Positions 1 through 7,870 of a DNA stretch of 64,000 bases are shown one piece after another (within the stretch, counting starts at the first letter, position 1; each line of letters opens with the position of its first letter). A program made the position numbers and the translations under genes. This DNA comes from Croceibacterium soli. Its GTDB lineage: Bacteria; Pseudomonadota; Alphaproteobacteria; Sphingomonadales; Sphingomonadaceae. The notes beneath the pieces are model-generated. The model saw only the letters and a program-made list of their open reading frames with translations, was not told the DNA's origin and did no database searches. The stretch is from NCBI RefSeq assembly GCF_009828065.1, contig NZ_WTYK01000001.1, positions 124,001 to 188,000 of the forward strand, in the 5' to 3' direction.

Positions 1-36
1 GCTGCGTTAACGCCAGATGAGGCTTCAGGGGCCCGC

Positions 37-1242
37 TTAGCCGACGTATGCCAGCGGGTTCACCGGCTCTCCGCCCCGCCGCAGCTCCAGGGAAATGACC
101 GGCCGTCTTTGAGCGGCGCTGCCCAGCGGCGCGCCGCCGACGAGCGCCTCGCCCACGCGGACGTCGAGGTTCGCGAGACCTGTGACCAGGCTGGTCCAGC
201 CGTTCTCGTGCTCGATGATCACGATGCTGCCGTACCCGCGGTAAGGCCCGGCGAATGCGACCCGACCCTCCGCGGGGGCGACGACTTGCGCTCCGCCGCG
301 CGGGGCGAACACGATGCCCGCGCTCGTCCCGCCGGAGTAAGCGGCGCCGAAGCCGCGGACGGTGCGGCCGGTGACCGGGAGCAGGTATGGCGAAGGCGGC
401 CGCGCGGCCGCGCCAGCGGGCTCCTCCGGCGCCGAAGCGGCGAGGCGCGCTTCCTCCGGCCTGGCCGGGCGGAGCACAGGCCCCGGGAGGGCGGCCAGGC
501 GGCGGCGCAGTGCGCCTGCGTCGTCCAGTTCGTCGAGTAGCGCGTCGAGGTCGCGCGCCTCCTCCGCCAAGGCCAGCGCCCGTTCGGCCTCTCGCGCGGC
601 GCTGCCGCTAGCATCGCGCGAGGCGAGCCGCTGCCGGGTCTCCAGCTGCGCCAGTTCGGCCCGGCGGGCGGCAAGACGGTCTTCCTCGGCGCGGAGCACG
701 CCGGCTGCGGCTTCCGCTTCGCGGCGCAGCTGCCGGCTGCGGGCAAGCCGGGCTCGCAGGTGCGCGGTGCGCCGGCGCACTTCCGGTACGGCACTCGCCA
801 GCACGGCGCGGGTGTAGACGATCTCCTTGATCGAGCCCGGCCGCAGCACGGCCAGCGCGACCGGCCGGCGCGAGAACTGCTGCAGCGCCCCTGTCAGCCG
901 GACCACGGGCGCCTGCTGGCTGCCGAGCTCCTCGCGCAGACTCGCCCGCTCCCGGTCGACCAGCGCGATGCGCGCTTCGGCGGCGGAAATACCGGCTTCG
1001 GCTTGCTGGATCCGCGCGGCGAGCGCGGCGGCTTCGCGGGCGGTCTTCTCGGCGGCTTCGACGGCCTGCGCCGCCGCCGCTTCCAGCTGAACGCTGCGCC
1101 GCTCGGCCTGGCGCCGTTCGACGAGCGCGCGGCGGAGCGCCTCGCGGGTGGCGGCCGGATCGTCGTAGAGCGGCGCGCGCACGGCGCCGGCGCTCGCGCT
1201 GACGAGGGCCAAGGCAGGCAGCAGGAGGAAGAGGCGCTTCAC
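37..1242 (-). CDS. EnvC-like murein hydrolase activator (degenerate LytM/M23 domain)
   Basis: Envelope protein of about 401 residues, predicted to act in the periplasm during septal peptidoglycan splitting. Residues 1-20 form a signal peptide (basic KR, then an Ala/Leu-rich core), residues 25-250 are a long Ala/Glu/Arg-rich coiled coil, and residues 285-400 are a LytM fold. The zinc ligands of active M23 enzymes are missing: the HxxxD position reads AGIVF and the HxH position reads VISLEL. That is the pattern of EnvC-type activators, which switch on amidases rather than cutting themselves. The start chosen is GTG at 1242, preceded by AGGA, 5 bases after the rlmH stop. Longer starts lie inside rlmH and add no signal peptide. 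It is the last gene seen of a leftward run proA to rlmH. Confidence 0.85.
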   Translation of the reverse strand: MKRLFLLLPALALVSASAGAVRAPLYDDPAATREALRRALVERRQAERRSVQLEAAAAQAVEAAEKTAREAAALAARIQQAEAGISAAEARIALVDRERASLREELGSQQAPVVRLTGALQQFSRRPVALAVLRPGSIKEIVYTRAVLASAVPEVRRRTAHLRARLARSRQLRREAEAAAGVLRAEEDRLAARRAELAQLETRQRLASRDASGSAAREAERALALAEEARDLDALLDELDDAGALRRRLAALPGPVLRPARPEEARLAASAPEEPAGAAARPPSPYLLPVTGRTVRGFGAAYSGGTSAGIVFAPRGGAQVVAPAEGRVAFAGPYRGYGSIVIIEHENGWTSLVTGLANLDVRVGEALVGGAPLGSAAQRRPVISLELRRGGEPVNPLAYVG

Positions 1243-1247
1243 CCTCG

Positions 1248-1670
1248 CTATCCTGCCCGGTGGTAGGGATGGCCGGCAAGGATGCTGGTCGCGCGGAACA
1301 GCTGCTCCATCAGCATTGCGCGGGCCAGGAGATGCGGCCAAGTCGCCGCGCCGAACGCCAGCAGCAGGTCCGCTTCGCCGCGCATGGCATCGCCGTGGCC
1401 GTCCGCGGCGCCGATCACGAAGCGAGTCTCGCGGATGCCGCCGTCGCGCCAGGCTTCGATCTGCCGCGCGAACGCCTCCGAGCCCAGCTGCTTGCCGCGC
1501 TCGTCGAGCAGCACGGTGCGGAAAGGGGTCTGCGGTTCAGGGATGCGGCCACCGACTTCGGGCAATTCGGTGAGCCTCACGGGCCAGGCGATCCGCTTGG
1601 CGTAGCGTTCGACGAGCTCGGCCTCCGGCGAACGGCCGATCTTGCCGCGGGCGATCACGTGCAGGAGCAT
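1248..1670 (-). CDS. rlmH: 23S rRNA (pseudouridine1915-N3)-methyltransferase RlmH
   Basis: SPOUT-class methyltransferase that methylates pseudouridine 1915 in helix 69 of 23S rRNA on assembled ribosomes. The protein has 140 residues, close to the usual 155. It starts MLLHVIARGKIG, has the SAM-binding knot signature FVIGAADGHG near residues 85-94, and ends with the conserved HPYHR tail. It lies directly downstream of rsfS, the common rsfS-rlmH order, and only 5 bases before the EnvC-like gene, so all three are probably co-transcribed. Confidence 0.95.
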   Translation of the reverse strand: MLLHVIARGKIGRSPEAELVERYAKRIAWPVRLTELPEVGGRIPEPQTPFRTVLLDERGKQLGSEAFARQIEAWRDGGIRETRFVIGAADGHGDAMRGEADLLLAFGAATWPHLLARAMLMEQLFRATSILAGHPYHRAG

Positions 1671-1722
1671 GGGTCAGCTATACAGCATTGCCAGGCCGCG
1701 CGAAGGCGGGAGACCGGCTGCG

Positions 1723-1742
1723 GTCCCTGCCTTCGCAGGGAC
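1723..1742. repeat. Short perfect hairpin of the CGCAGGGAC type
   Basis: An 8-bp perfect stem (GTCCCTGC / GCAGGGAC) with a 4-base loop CTTC lies in the 82-bp gap between rsfS and rlmH. Its sequence resembles the arms of the repeats at 49325-49393 and 49566-49597, so it may be a single half of that dispersed family. It has no T-tract, which argues against a simple intrinsic terminator. Confidence 0.6.
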
Positions 1743-1752
1743 ACGCATCGGT

Positions 1753-2187
1753 TCAGGCGCTGCCGGCCGCGGCCGCGCCTTCTTCGCCGAAGCCCCACAT
1801 CCTCTCGAGGTTGTAGAAGCTGCGGACTTCCGGGCGGAACAGGTGAACCACCACGTCGCCGGCGTCGATCAGCACCCAGTCGGCCGCCGGCAGCCCTTCG
1901 ATGCGCGGAGCACCGTGGCCGCCGCGCTTGAGCCGCTCGGCCAGCTTGCCGGCCATCGCCGCGACCTGCCGCGTCGAGCGGCCGGATGCGACGATCATGT
2001 GATCGGCAATGCTCGATTTCCCACCGAGGGGGATCGAGACGATTTCCTGGGCCTGGTCGTCCTCCAGGCTTTCCAGGATCAGCGCATGGAGCGAGCCGGG
2101 CTCGGCCTGCGTTGAAAGAGGTGTTTCACCCATTTGGGCGGACTTCGAATGGCCGGCGTCTGCCGGCGCAGTCTGCGCTGGTATCAT
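1753..2187 (-). CDS. rsfS: Ribosome silencing factor RsfS
   Basis: RsfS binds ribosomal protein uL14 and blocks subunit joining when nutrients fall. The Iojap/RsfS core covers residues 33-132 and includes the conserved stretches IADHMIVASGRS, DWVLIDAGDVVVHLF and RSFYNLERMW. Total length is 144 residues with an extra 30-residue N-terminal tail and an Ala-rich C-terminus. An AGGAG lies 14 bases before the ATG at 2187; the internal ATG at 2133 has no ribosome-binding site and is the less likely alternative. Gene order nadD-rsfS-rlmH is the usual one in proteobacteria. Confidence 0.94.
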   Translation of the reverse strand: MIPAQTAPADAGHSKSAQMGETPLSTQAEPGSLHALILESLEDDQAQEIVSIPLGGKSSIADHMIVASGRSTRQVAAMAGKLAERLKRGGHGAPRIEGLPAADWVLIDAGDVVVHLFRPEVRSFYNLERMWGFGEEGAAAAGSA

Positions 2188-2241
2188 CGCAGCAGATTAA
2201 GCTCCTGGTAGGAAGGATGGCGGTCGCAGGTTCGGCGGGCC

Positions 2242-2919
2242 TCATGCGGCTTCCGGACCGGCGTCGTCGGGGATGAGCGAATGCGTCACCGCGTCGCGGG
2301 GCGGCGGACCGGCAAAGCGCCGGGTCCAGTCTGGATCCGCATGGCGCATCGCTGTCGCCGAGCGCGGATCGGGATCGAAACGCAATTCAATCAGCGCCGG
2401 GGCGCTCCACTCTTCCCGGTTTTTCAAGCAAGCCGCGAGCAACCGGAAGCGCCGCAGCCAGGCCATCGCGGGGCTCGCGAGGGCAATGCGATCATAGCCC
2501 GGACGGGCGATAACCGCAATCGGCATCTCCCGGGCGATTCCCCGCCAGTCCTTCCAGCGATGCAACTGGGCGAGATTGTCGGCCCCCATCAGCCACACGA
2601 ACCGACGCTTCGGGAAGCGCCGCTTGAGCGCCCGCAAGGTGTCGACCGTGTAGCGGGTGCGCAGCTCGCGCTCGATCGCAGTGACGCGGATCGGCGCGCG
2701 GCGGGCCATTGCACGCGCGGACCGGACGCGCGCCGCGAGCGGGGCCATACCGGCCTTGGGCTTGAGCGGATTGCCGGGTGATACCAGCCACCAGGCCTCG
2801 CCGAGGTTCAGGTCCTCGATCGCGGCGAGGGTGATCTTTCGGTGAGCGCCGTGCGCGGGATTGAAGCTGCCGCCGAGGAGCCCGGTCGGCGAAACCCTGG
2901 ACTGTCCGCGGCGAATCAC
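2242..2919 (-). CDS. nadD: Nicotinate-nucleotide adenylyltransferase NadD
   Basis: Adenylates nicotinate mononucleotide to deamido-NAD in NAD synthesis. The protein of about 225 residues begins with the nucleotidyltransferase loop GGSFNPAHGAH (residues 14-24), has WLMGADNLAQLHRWKDW in the middle and an SATAMR match to the C-terminal nucleotide-binding motif. The start is GTG at 2919, whose bases overlap the TGA of the upstream aldo/keto reductase (GTGA). The codon just before the first conserved segment is GTT and cannot be a start. The reading frame stays open further upstream but only as antisense-like sequence through the reductase gene. Confidence 0.93.
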   Translation of the reverse strand: MIRRGQSRVSPTGLLGGSFNPAHGAHRKITLAAIEDLNLGEAWWLVSPGNPLKPKAGMAPLAARVRSARAMARRAPIRVTAIERELRTRYTVDTLRALKRRFPKRRFVWLMGADNLAQLHRWKDWRGIAREMPIAVIARPGYDRIALASPAMAWLRRFRLLAACLKNREEWSAPALIELRFDPDPRSATAMRHADPDWTRRFAGPPPRDAVTHSLIPDDAGPEAA

Positions 2920-3971
2920 TTGGGCCGGCGACGCTCGGATATCTTGCCGGCGCTGTAGGCGCCCTGCGCCGCGAACATCCACCCGGGGTATTCGCCCGGC
3001 AGGGCGCTCAGCCGGTCGAGCTCGGCCATCTCCGCCGCTTCGAGCTCGACCTCGCAGGCGGCGATGTTGTCGGCGAGCTGGTCGGCGCGCTTGGCGCCGA
3101 CGATCACGGTCGAGACCACCTGCTGGTGGAGCAGCCAGGAAAGCGCGATCTGCGCCACCGAGACGCCGCGCCGCTCCGCCATTCCGCGCATGGAATCGAC
3201 CAGCGGCCTGGCCCTTTCGATGTCGACAGGTGGGAAGTGAAAGTTGGCACGTCGGCCCTCGCCTTCGGGACTGTCGGCGGAAAGATCGTACTTTCCGCTG
3301 AGCAAGCCGCCGGCGAGCGGCGACCAGACCATCAGCCCCAGCCCTTCGCTGAGCAGCATCGGTGCAAGCTCGCGTTCGAGATCGCGTCCGGCGACCGTGT
3401 AGTAGGCCTGCAGCGAAACGAACGGCGCCCAGCCCCGGCGGTCGGCGATGCCGAGCGCCTTGACGATCTGCCATGCCGCCCAGTTGGACACGCCGACGTA
3501 GCGCGCGCGGCCGGATCGGACGATGTCGTCGAGCGCGCGGAGCGCCTCCTCCATCGGGGTCACGGGATCCCAGCCGTGGATCTGGTAGAGATCGACATGG
3601 TCGAGCTGCAGCCGCTCCAGGCTGGCGTCCATCTGGTCGAGCAGGTGCTTGCGGCTGGTGCCGGAATCGTTCGGCCCTTCGCCCATGGCACCCATCGCCT
3701 TGGTCGCCACGACGATATCGGAGCGCCGGATCCCGAGCGCCTTCAGCGCCCCGCCGACGAACTCCTCGCTCTGCCCGGTGGTGTAGACGTTCGCCGTGTC
3801 GATGAAGTTGATGCCGGCGTCGACCGCCTGCTTCACCAGCGCGGTCGAAGCATTCTGGTCGAGGCCGTGGATCTGCCCGAAGCGCCCGCCGGGCTTGGTC
3901 CCGAAAGTCATCGCCCCGAGGCAGAGCTCGGATACGACGAGGCCGGTGTTGCCGAAGCGGTTGTAGCGCAT
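2916..3971 (-). CDS. Aldo/keto reductase
   Basis: NADPH-dependent oxidoreductase of the aldo/keto reductase superfamily, 351 residues, cytoplasmic (no signal peptide). The catalytic tetrad can be placed at Asp58, Tyr63, Lys91 and His132, in FIDTANVYTTGQSEE, VATKAMG and YQIHGWD. The cofactor region near the C-terminus reads VIVGAKRADQLADN. The ATG at 3971 follows AAAGGAG at good spacing. It sits between proA and nadD with a 4-base overlap into nadD, so it shares their transcript, but nothing ties its substrate to proline or NAD synthesis. The exact substrate is unknown. Confidence 0.92.
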   Translation of the reverse strand: MRYNRFGNTGLVVSELCLGAMTFGTKPGGRFGQIHGLDQNASTALVKQAVDAGINFIDTANVYTTGQSEEFVGGALKALGIRRSDIVVATKAMGAMGEGPNDSGTSRKHLLDQMDASLERLQLDHVDLYQIHGWDPVTPMEEALRALDDIVRSGRARYVGVSNWAAWQIVKALGIADRRGWAPFVSLQAYYTVAGRDLERELAPMLLSEGLGLMVWSPLAGGLLSGKYDLSADSPEGEGRRANFHFPPVDIERARPLVDSMRGMAERRGVSVAQIALSWLLHQQVVSTVIVGAKRADQLADNIAACEVELEAAEMAELDRLSALPGEYPGWMFAAQGAYSAGKISERRRPK

Positions 3972-4018
3972 GGAAGCTCCTTTGATGTCGCCGGGGTCCT
4001 GCCGGGCAGGCGAAGCGT

Positions 4019-5311
4019 TCAGGGCCGCCCCTGCCCAGTGCCGCGCACCTGCCACTTGTATGTCGTCAGCCCTTCCAGCGCGACCGGCCCGCGGGCATGA
4101 AGCCGCCCGGTAGCGATGCCGATCTCCGCGCCGAGTCCGAATTCACCGCCATCCGCGAACTGGGTGCTGGCGTTGACCATCACGATCGCGCTGTCCACTT
4201 CGGCCAGGAAGCGTTCCGCAGCAGCCGCGTCGGCGGTGAGGATCGCATCGGTGTGGCCGGAGGAATGGCGCGCGATGTGGTCCAGCGCAGCATCGAGCCC
4301 GTCGACCACCGCCACCGAAAGCACCGCGTCGAGGTACTCGGTATCCCAGTCGTTGGCGCTCGCCGGTGCGATCCGCGGGTCGATCGCCTGCGCGCGCAAG
4401 TCCCCGCGCAACTCGCACCCGGCGTCGAGCAGCGCGTCGACGATGGCGTGCGGCGCCGGGAAGTTGGCATCCAAGAGCAGCGTCTCCATCGCCCCGCAGA
4501 TGCCGGTGCGGCGCATCTTGGCGTTCAGCGCCACGCTGCGGGCCATCTCCGGCTCCGCCGCGGAATGGACGTAAGTGTGGCAAATGCCGTCGAGGTGGGC
4601 GAGCACGGGCACGCGGGCATCGTTCTGCACCCGCTCCACCAGACCCTTCCCGCCGCGCGGCACGATCATGTCGATCAGGCCGGCCGCGCGAAGCATCGCG
4701 CCGACGGCTTCGCGGTCCTGCGTCGGCATGAGTTGGACCGCTTCTGCCGGAACGCCCGCGGCGGCCAGGCCTTCCGTCAGCGCGGCATTGATCGCGCGAT
4801 TGGAACGGACCGCCTCGCTGCCGCCGCGCAGCAGGACGGCGTTGCCCGCGCGAACGCACAGCGCCGCGGCATCCGCCGTCACATTGGGCCGGCTCTCGTA
4901 GATGATCCCGATCAGCCCGATCGGAATCCGCACGCGCGCAAGATCGAGCCCGCTCGGGACTGTGCTGCGCGAGATGACCTCGCCCACAGGATCGGGCAGC
5001 GCCGCAACGGCTTCGACCGCCGCGGCCATGCCTTCGAGCCGGCCATCGTCGAGCCGGAGCCGGTCGAGCATTGCCGGGGGAAGCCCGCGCGCTTCCCCTG
5101 CGGCGATGTCCTGGGCATTCGCCGCCAGCACGGCCGGAGCGTTGCGGCGCAAGGCGGCGGCCGCCGAACGCAGGGCCTGCGCCTTCGCGGCATCGTCCAT
5201 CCGCGCCAGCACGCGCTGGGCGGCGCGGCCGGCGCGTGCCAGATCGGCAACCAGGGTTTCGCAATCGGCCAGGGTTTCGCGATCGATAGGGGGCTGAGGC
5301 TGTGTCGACAT
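4019..5311 (-). CDS. proA: Glutamate-5-semialdehyde dehydrogenase (gamma-glutamyl phosphate reductase)
   Basis: Second step of proline synthesis: NADPH reduction of gamma-glutamyl phosphate to glutamate semialdehyde. The 430-residue protein has the aldehyde dehydrogenase fold. Conserved segments include IYESRPNVTADAAALC, LIDMIVPRGGKGLV and the catalytic cysteine in TGICGAMET, with FADGGEFGLGAEIG near the C-terminus. The ATG at 5311 (MSTQPQPP) fits the family length better than an ATG 18 bases upstream. No proB is adjacent. It is the first gene of the leftward operon, with the aldo/keto reductase 47 bases downstream. Confidence 0.95.
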   Translation of the reverse strand: MSTQPQPPIDRETLADCETLVADLARAGRAAQRVLARMDDAAKAQALRSAAAALRRNAPAVLAANAQDIAAGEARGLPPAMLDRLRLDDGRLEGMAAAVEAVAALPDPVGEVISRSTVPSGLDLARVRIPIGLIGIIYESRPNVTADAAALCVRAGNAVLLRGGSEAVRSNRAINAALTEGLAAAGVPAEAVQLMPTQDREAVGAMLRAAGLIDMIVPRGGKGLVERVQNDARVPVLAHLDGICHTYVHSAAEPEMARSVALNAKMRRTGICGAMETLLLDANFPAPHAIVDALLDAGCELRGDLRAQAIDPRIAPASANDWDTEYLDAVLSVAVVDGLDAALDHIARHSSGHTDAILTADAAAAERFLAEVDSAIVMVNASTQFADGGEFGLGAEIGIATGRLHARGPVALEGLTTYKWQVRGTGQGRP

Positions 5312-5531
5312 GGGAAGCGCCCTTAGCACCGCCAGCAGCGCGTGTCAGTCCGCGTCTGCGGCGGGCAACCGATTCGCTGCCAACGCGGGTGGTTCCCGCG
5401 ATTCATCCCGCTTTGAAACGGTTCATCCCGATTCCGGCCCGACTGGGCCACCAGGGCCCCCACTAAATTTTGTTATTTCCGAGTCAGTTGGTAGGGAGCC
5501 GGCGATCAAAAAAACGGGACGTGGGGTCCAA

Positions 5532-6701
5532 TTGAACAATCCAAGCGCCGGCGGTCTGCGTGACCGCCTGCGGAGCTGGTTTCCCGATCGCGAGTTCTTC
5601 ATGCGATCGCACGGGCAAATCCGCTTCGTAACTCTCACCTCGAAGATGCAGATGCTCGCCGTCGGCGGCGCCCTGGCGATTCTGGTCGCCTGGGGCGGCT
5701 CGATCGCGGCGATGAGCATCCTGCAGTACAAGACCCAGGCGGAAAGCGCCGCGCTGCTCGAACGCGCTGCCAAAGTCGCCAGCGCCGAAAGCCGCGTCGC
5801 CGCCTATCGCGACGATCTCGACCAGGTGGCCGACGATCTCGTCCGCCGGCAGGAGTTCATCGAGAGCGTACTGCCGATGCTGCCCGACGACGTGCTGTCG
5901 GAAGAGGCAGTGGCGGACAAGCCCGGCGAAAGCGGCGGCGCGGACAAGACGGCGGCCCAAGTCAGCGCCGCGATCCCCGAGGCGTCGGCGCTCGCCCGCC
6001 TGGAGGCGCGCCAGCTCGCCTTCGTCGAAAGCCTCACGCGGTTCGCCGACCGGCGGGCCGACCGTGCCGAAGCGGCGATGCGCCAGCTCGGCCTCGATCC
6101 GCGCGGGATCCTCGCCTCGGCCACCCGCGGCCAAGGTGGTCCTCTGGAGAAGCTTTCCACGAGCCGCGACGGGTCGGTCGATCCGCGCTTCGGACGGCTC
6201 GGCCGCAGTCTCGCGCGGATGAACGCGCTCGAGCGCGGCCTGGAAGGCATCCCGCAAGTCATGCCGGTCGACCGAATGATGATCTCCTCCGGGTTCGGTG
6301 TACGCCACGATCCGTTCGACGGTTCGGCCGCGATGCACAGCGGTCTCGACTTCCGCGGCCCGACCGGCGCGCCGATCCATGCGGCTGCGGCCGGCAAGGT
6401 GATCTTCGTCGGCAGCCGGGCCGGTTACGGCAATCTGGTCGAAATCAGCCATGGCAACGGCCTGACGACCCGCTATGCGCATATGTCGAAGTTCAAAGCC
6501 CGGCCAGGGCAGAAGGTCGAAGCCGGCGACGTCATCGGCGCGATCGGCAGCACCGGCCGCTCGACCGGGCCGCACCTCCACTTCGAAGTGCGCATCAACA
6601 ACCGCGCGGTCAATCCGCGCCCATTCCTGGAGGCCGCTCCCCATGTTCTCGAAGAAGCCCGAGCAGCGCCCGGCCAGCGGGACGCCGCGGATCGTGGCTA
6701 A
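5532..6701 (+). CDS. M23 family peptidoglycan endopeptidase, membrane-anchored
   Basis: Predicted LytM-type endopeptidase that cuts peptide crosslinks in peptidoglycan. From the proposed start it has about 389 residues: a short cytoplasmic part with PDREFFMRSHG, one membrane segment near residues 38-58, a coiled coil to about 120, and a LytM domain near 260-370. All zinc-ligand motifs are intact (HSGLDF, YAHMS, PHLHFE), in contrast to the EnvC-like protein at 37-1242. The start is uncertain: TTG at 5532 gives MNNPSAGGLRDRL, which matches the usual beginning of such proteins by memory, while the reading frame is open upstream to 5310. The bactofilin gene begins inside its 3' end. Confidence 0.86.
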   Translation: MNNPSAGGLRDRLRSWFPDREFFMRSHGQIRFVTLTSKMQMLAVGGALAILVAWGGSIAAMSILQYKTQAESAALLERAAKVASAESRVAAYRDDLDQVADDLVRRQEFIESVLPMLPDDVLSEEAVADKPGESGGADKTAAQVSAAIPEASALARLEARQLAFVESLTRFADRRADRAEAAMRQLGLDPRGILASATRGQGGPLEKLSTSRDGSVDPRFGRLGRSLARMNALERGLEGIPQVMPVDRMMISSGFGVRHDPFDGSAAMHSGLDFRGPTGAPIHAAAAGKVIFVGSRAGYGNLVEISHGNGLTTRYAHMSKFKARPGQKVEAGDVIGAIGSTGRSTGPHLHFEVRINNRAVNPRPFLEAAPHVLEEARAAPGQRDAADRG

Positions 6702-7083
6702 CAACGGCTCGACCTTCTCGGTGATCGGCACGGACGTGACGATCACGGGCGACATCTCCGCCGCCGCCGATCTCCACGTCGACGGCACGGTCGTGGGCGA
6801 TATTGCCTGCGCCTCGCTGGTGCAGGGCGAGAGCAGCCGCATCGAAGGCGCGATCGTGGCCGAAACCGCCCGCCTCGCCGGCGCGGTGAAGGGCACGATC
6901 ACCGTGCGCTCGCTGGTGATCCTGAAGAGCGCCAGGATCGAGGGAGACGTGCATTACGACGCCCTCACGATCGAACAGGGCGCGGCGGTCGACGGCCGGT
7001 TCGCGCACGACGCCGGCGGTTCTGCGGCGTCCCCGGAAGAACCGAAGTCCGAAGACGAGCCCCGGCTGACCCTCGCTAGCTGA
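6643..7083 (+). CDS. Bactofilin family cytoskeletal protein
   Basis: Polymer-forming protein of the bactofilin (DUF583) family, 146 residues. The central beta-helix domain covers about residues 25-115, with repeated short strands such as VDGTVVGDI, IEGAIVAE and ARIEGDV, flanked by a short polar N-terminus and an acidic C-terminal tail. ATG at 6643 is preceded by GGAGG (6629-6633). The start lies 59 bases inside the M23 gene, so the two are translationally linked. Bactofilins are known to position wall enzymes, including M23 peptidases, so joint action in local wall growth is a reasonable inference. Confidence 0.93.
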   Translation: MFSKKPEQRPASGTPRIVANNGSTFSVIGTDVTITGDISAAADLHVDGTVVGDIACASLVQGESSRIEGAIVAETARLAGAVKGTITVRSLVILKSARIEGDVHYDALTIEQGAAVDGRFAHDAGGSAASPEEPKSEDEPRLTLAS

Positions 7084-7084
7084 G

Positions 7085-7141
7085 CGGTCCTTCGAGACGG
7101 GCTCTCAGCCTGCGGCTTCGATCCCTCCTCAGGACGAACGG
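7085..7141. repeat. Degenerate half of repeat family B
   Basis: Just after the bactofilin stop lies GGTCCTTCGAGACGG and, 40 bases on, CTCAGGACGAACGG. These match the arms of the family seen at 7409-7548, 20286-20446 and 27431-27497, in which CCGTTCGTCCTGAG and TTCGAAGGAC-type segments recur. The copy is rearranged relative to the intact units. Confidence 0.55.
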
Positions 7142-7212
7142 GAGTGTGGAGGGACACCCGCCCGCCCTCTTCGCTCTCAGTCCACCCTCCTCGTCACCCT
7201 GAGTCCACCATC

Positions 7213-7354
7213 CCCGTCACCCTGAACTCGTTTCAGGGCCCATTTCGCCGCTGGGGCGGAGCTTGCTCATGGGCAGGGCGCCACCGCTCGTACCCGTCCG
7301 GGAACACCGATCCCGGCGGAGGAATGGATGCTGAAACGAGTTCAGCATGACGAG
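7213..7354. repeat. Family A repeat, copy 1 (about 142 bp, inverted ends)
   Basis: Element bounded by imperfect inverted repeats of about 24 bp, each built as GTCA plus the near-palindrome CTGAACTCGTTTCAG. The left end is followed by GGGCCCATTTCGCCGCTGG, shared with copy 2. Interior GC-rich sequence has no convincing reading frame. The element lies between convergent genes (bactofilin and trcR). See copies at 7618-7760 and 25464-25605. Confidence 0.85.
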
Positions 7355-7408
7355 ATTGGGTGGGGAGGGACGAAGCCCGCAACCGGGAATTGCGCGAGAC
7401 CTTTACCC

Positions 7409-7548
7409 CCGTTCGTCCTGAGGAGCGAGGACGCAGTCCGAGCGTCTCGAAGGACCGGCGCGGTGGTGAGCCTTGTCGAACCATGGACCTCGCGCCAACG
7501 TCGTTGGCCCTTGGCCAGCTTCGCTTCCGACAAGCTCAGGACGAACGG
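7409..7548. repeat. Family B composite repeat
   Basis: Begins CCGTTCGTCCTGAGG and ends CTCAGGACGAACGG, which are inverted copies of each other. The interior carries TCTCGAAGGACC and CCTTGTCGAACCATGG, fragments of the B-type arms found intact at 20286-20446. It looks like a B unit interrupted or recombined with a second unit. No gene is seen inside. Confidence 0.7.
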
Positions 7549-7617
7549 GAGTGTGGAGGAGCACCCGTCCCTCCTCTACTCTGAGATACCACCCTCCTTC
7601 ACCCTGAGCCCCCCCTC

Positions 7618-7760
7618 CTCGTCACCCTGAACTCGTTTCAGGGCCCATTTCGCCGCTGGGGCGGAGCTTGCTCATAGGGAGAGCGGCGACCGCTCGTGCC
7701 TGTCCGGGCACACCGGCCCCGGCGGAGGAATGGATGCTGAAACGAGTTCAGCATGACGAG
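7618..7760. repeat. Family A repeat, copy 2 (143 bp, inverted ends)
   Basis: Same organisation as copy 1: left end CTCGTCACC plus CTGAACTCGTTTCAG, right end the inverse ending in CATGACGAG. The first 55 bases after the left end are almost identical to copy 1, while the middle (for example GGGAACACCGATCC versus GGGCACACCGGCCC) differs by several substitutions. Together with 7084-7870 it fills a stretch of nearly 800 bases in which I find no gene. Confidence 0.85.
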
Positions 7761-7812
7761 ATCCGGGGGGAGGGAAGAAGCCCGCGAACCGGGGACGGAG
7801 GCGCTCAAACGG

Positions 7813-7848
7813 AAAGGGGCCGCTCCCTCCCCGAGAGCGGCCCCTTTT
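7813..7848 (-). terminator. Rho-independent terminator, probably bidirectional
   Basis: A 10-bp GC stem (GGGGCCGCTC 7816-7825 with GAGCGGCCCC 7835-7844) with a 9-base loop is flanked by AAA on the left and TTTT on the right. It lies 23 bases beyond the stop of trcR (minus strand), and could also stop transcripts running rightward out of the repeat block. Confidence 0.8.
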
Positions 7849-7870
7849 GCGTGCACTTATGCAGGAAGCG

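Noticed and set aside
1-36. Gene fragment at the left edge
   Set aside because: Only 36 bases beyond the EnvC-like stop; too short to call, although a carboxy-terminal protease gene often follows such genes.
7084-7870. CRISPR array or tandem-repeat locus
   Set aside because: Repeats are few, unevenly spaced, palindromic and of different families, with no constant spacers and no cas genes.
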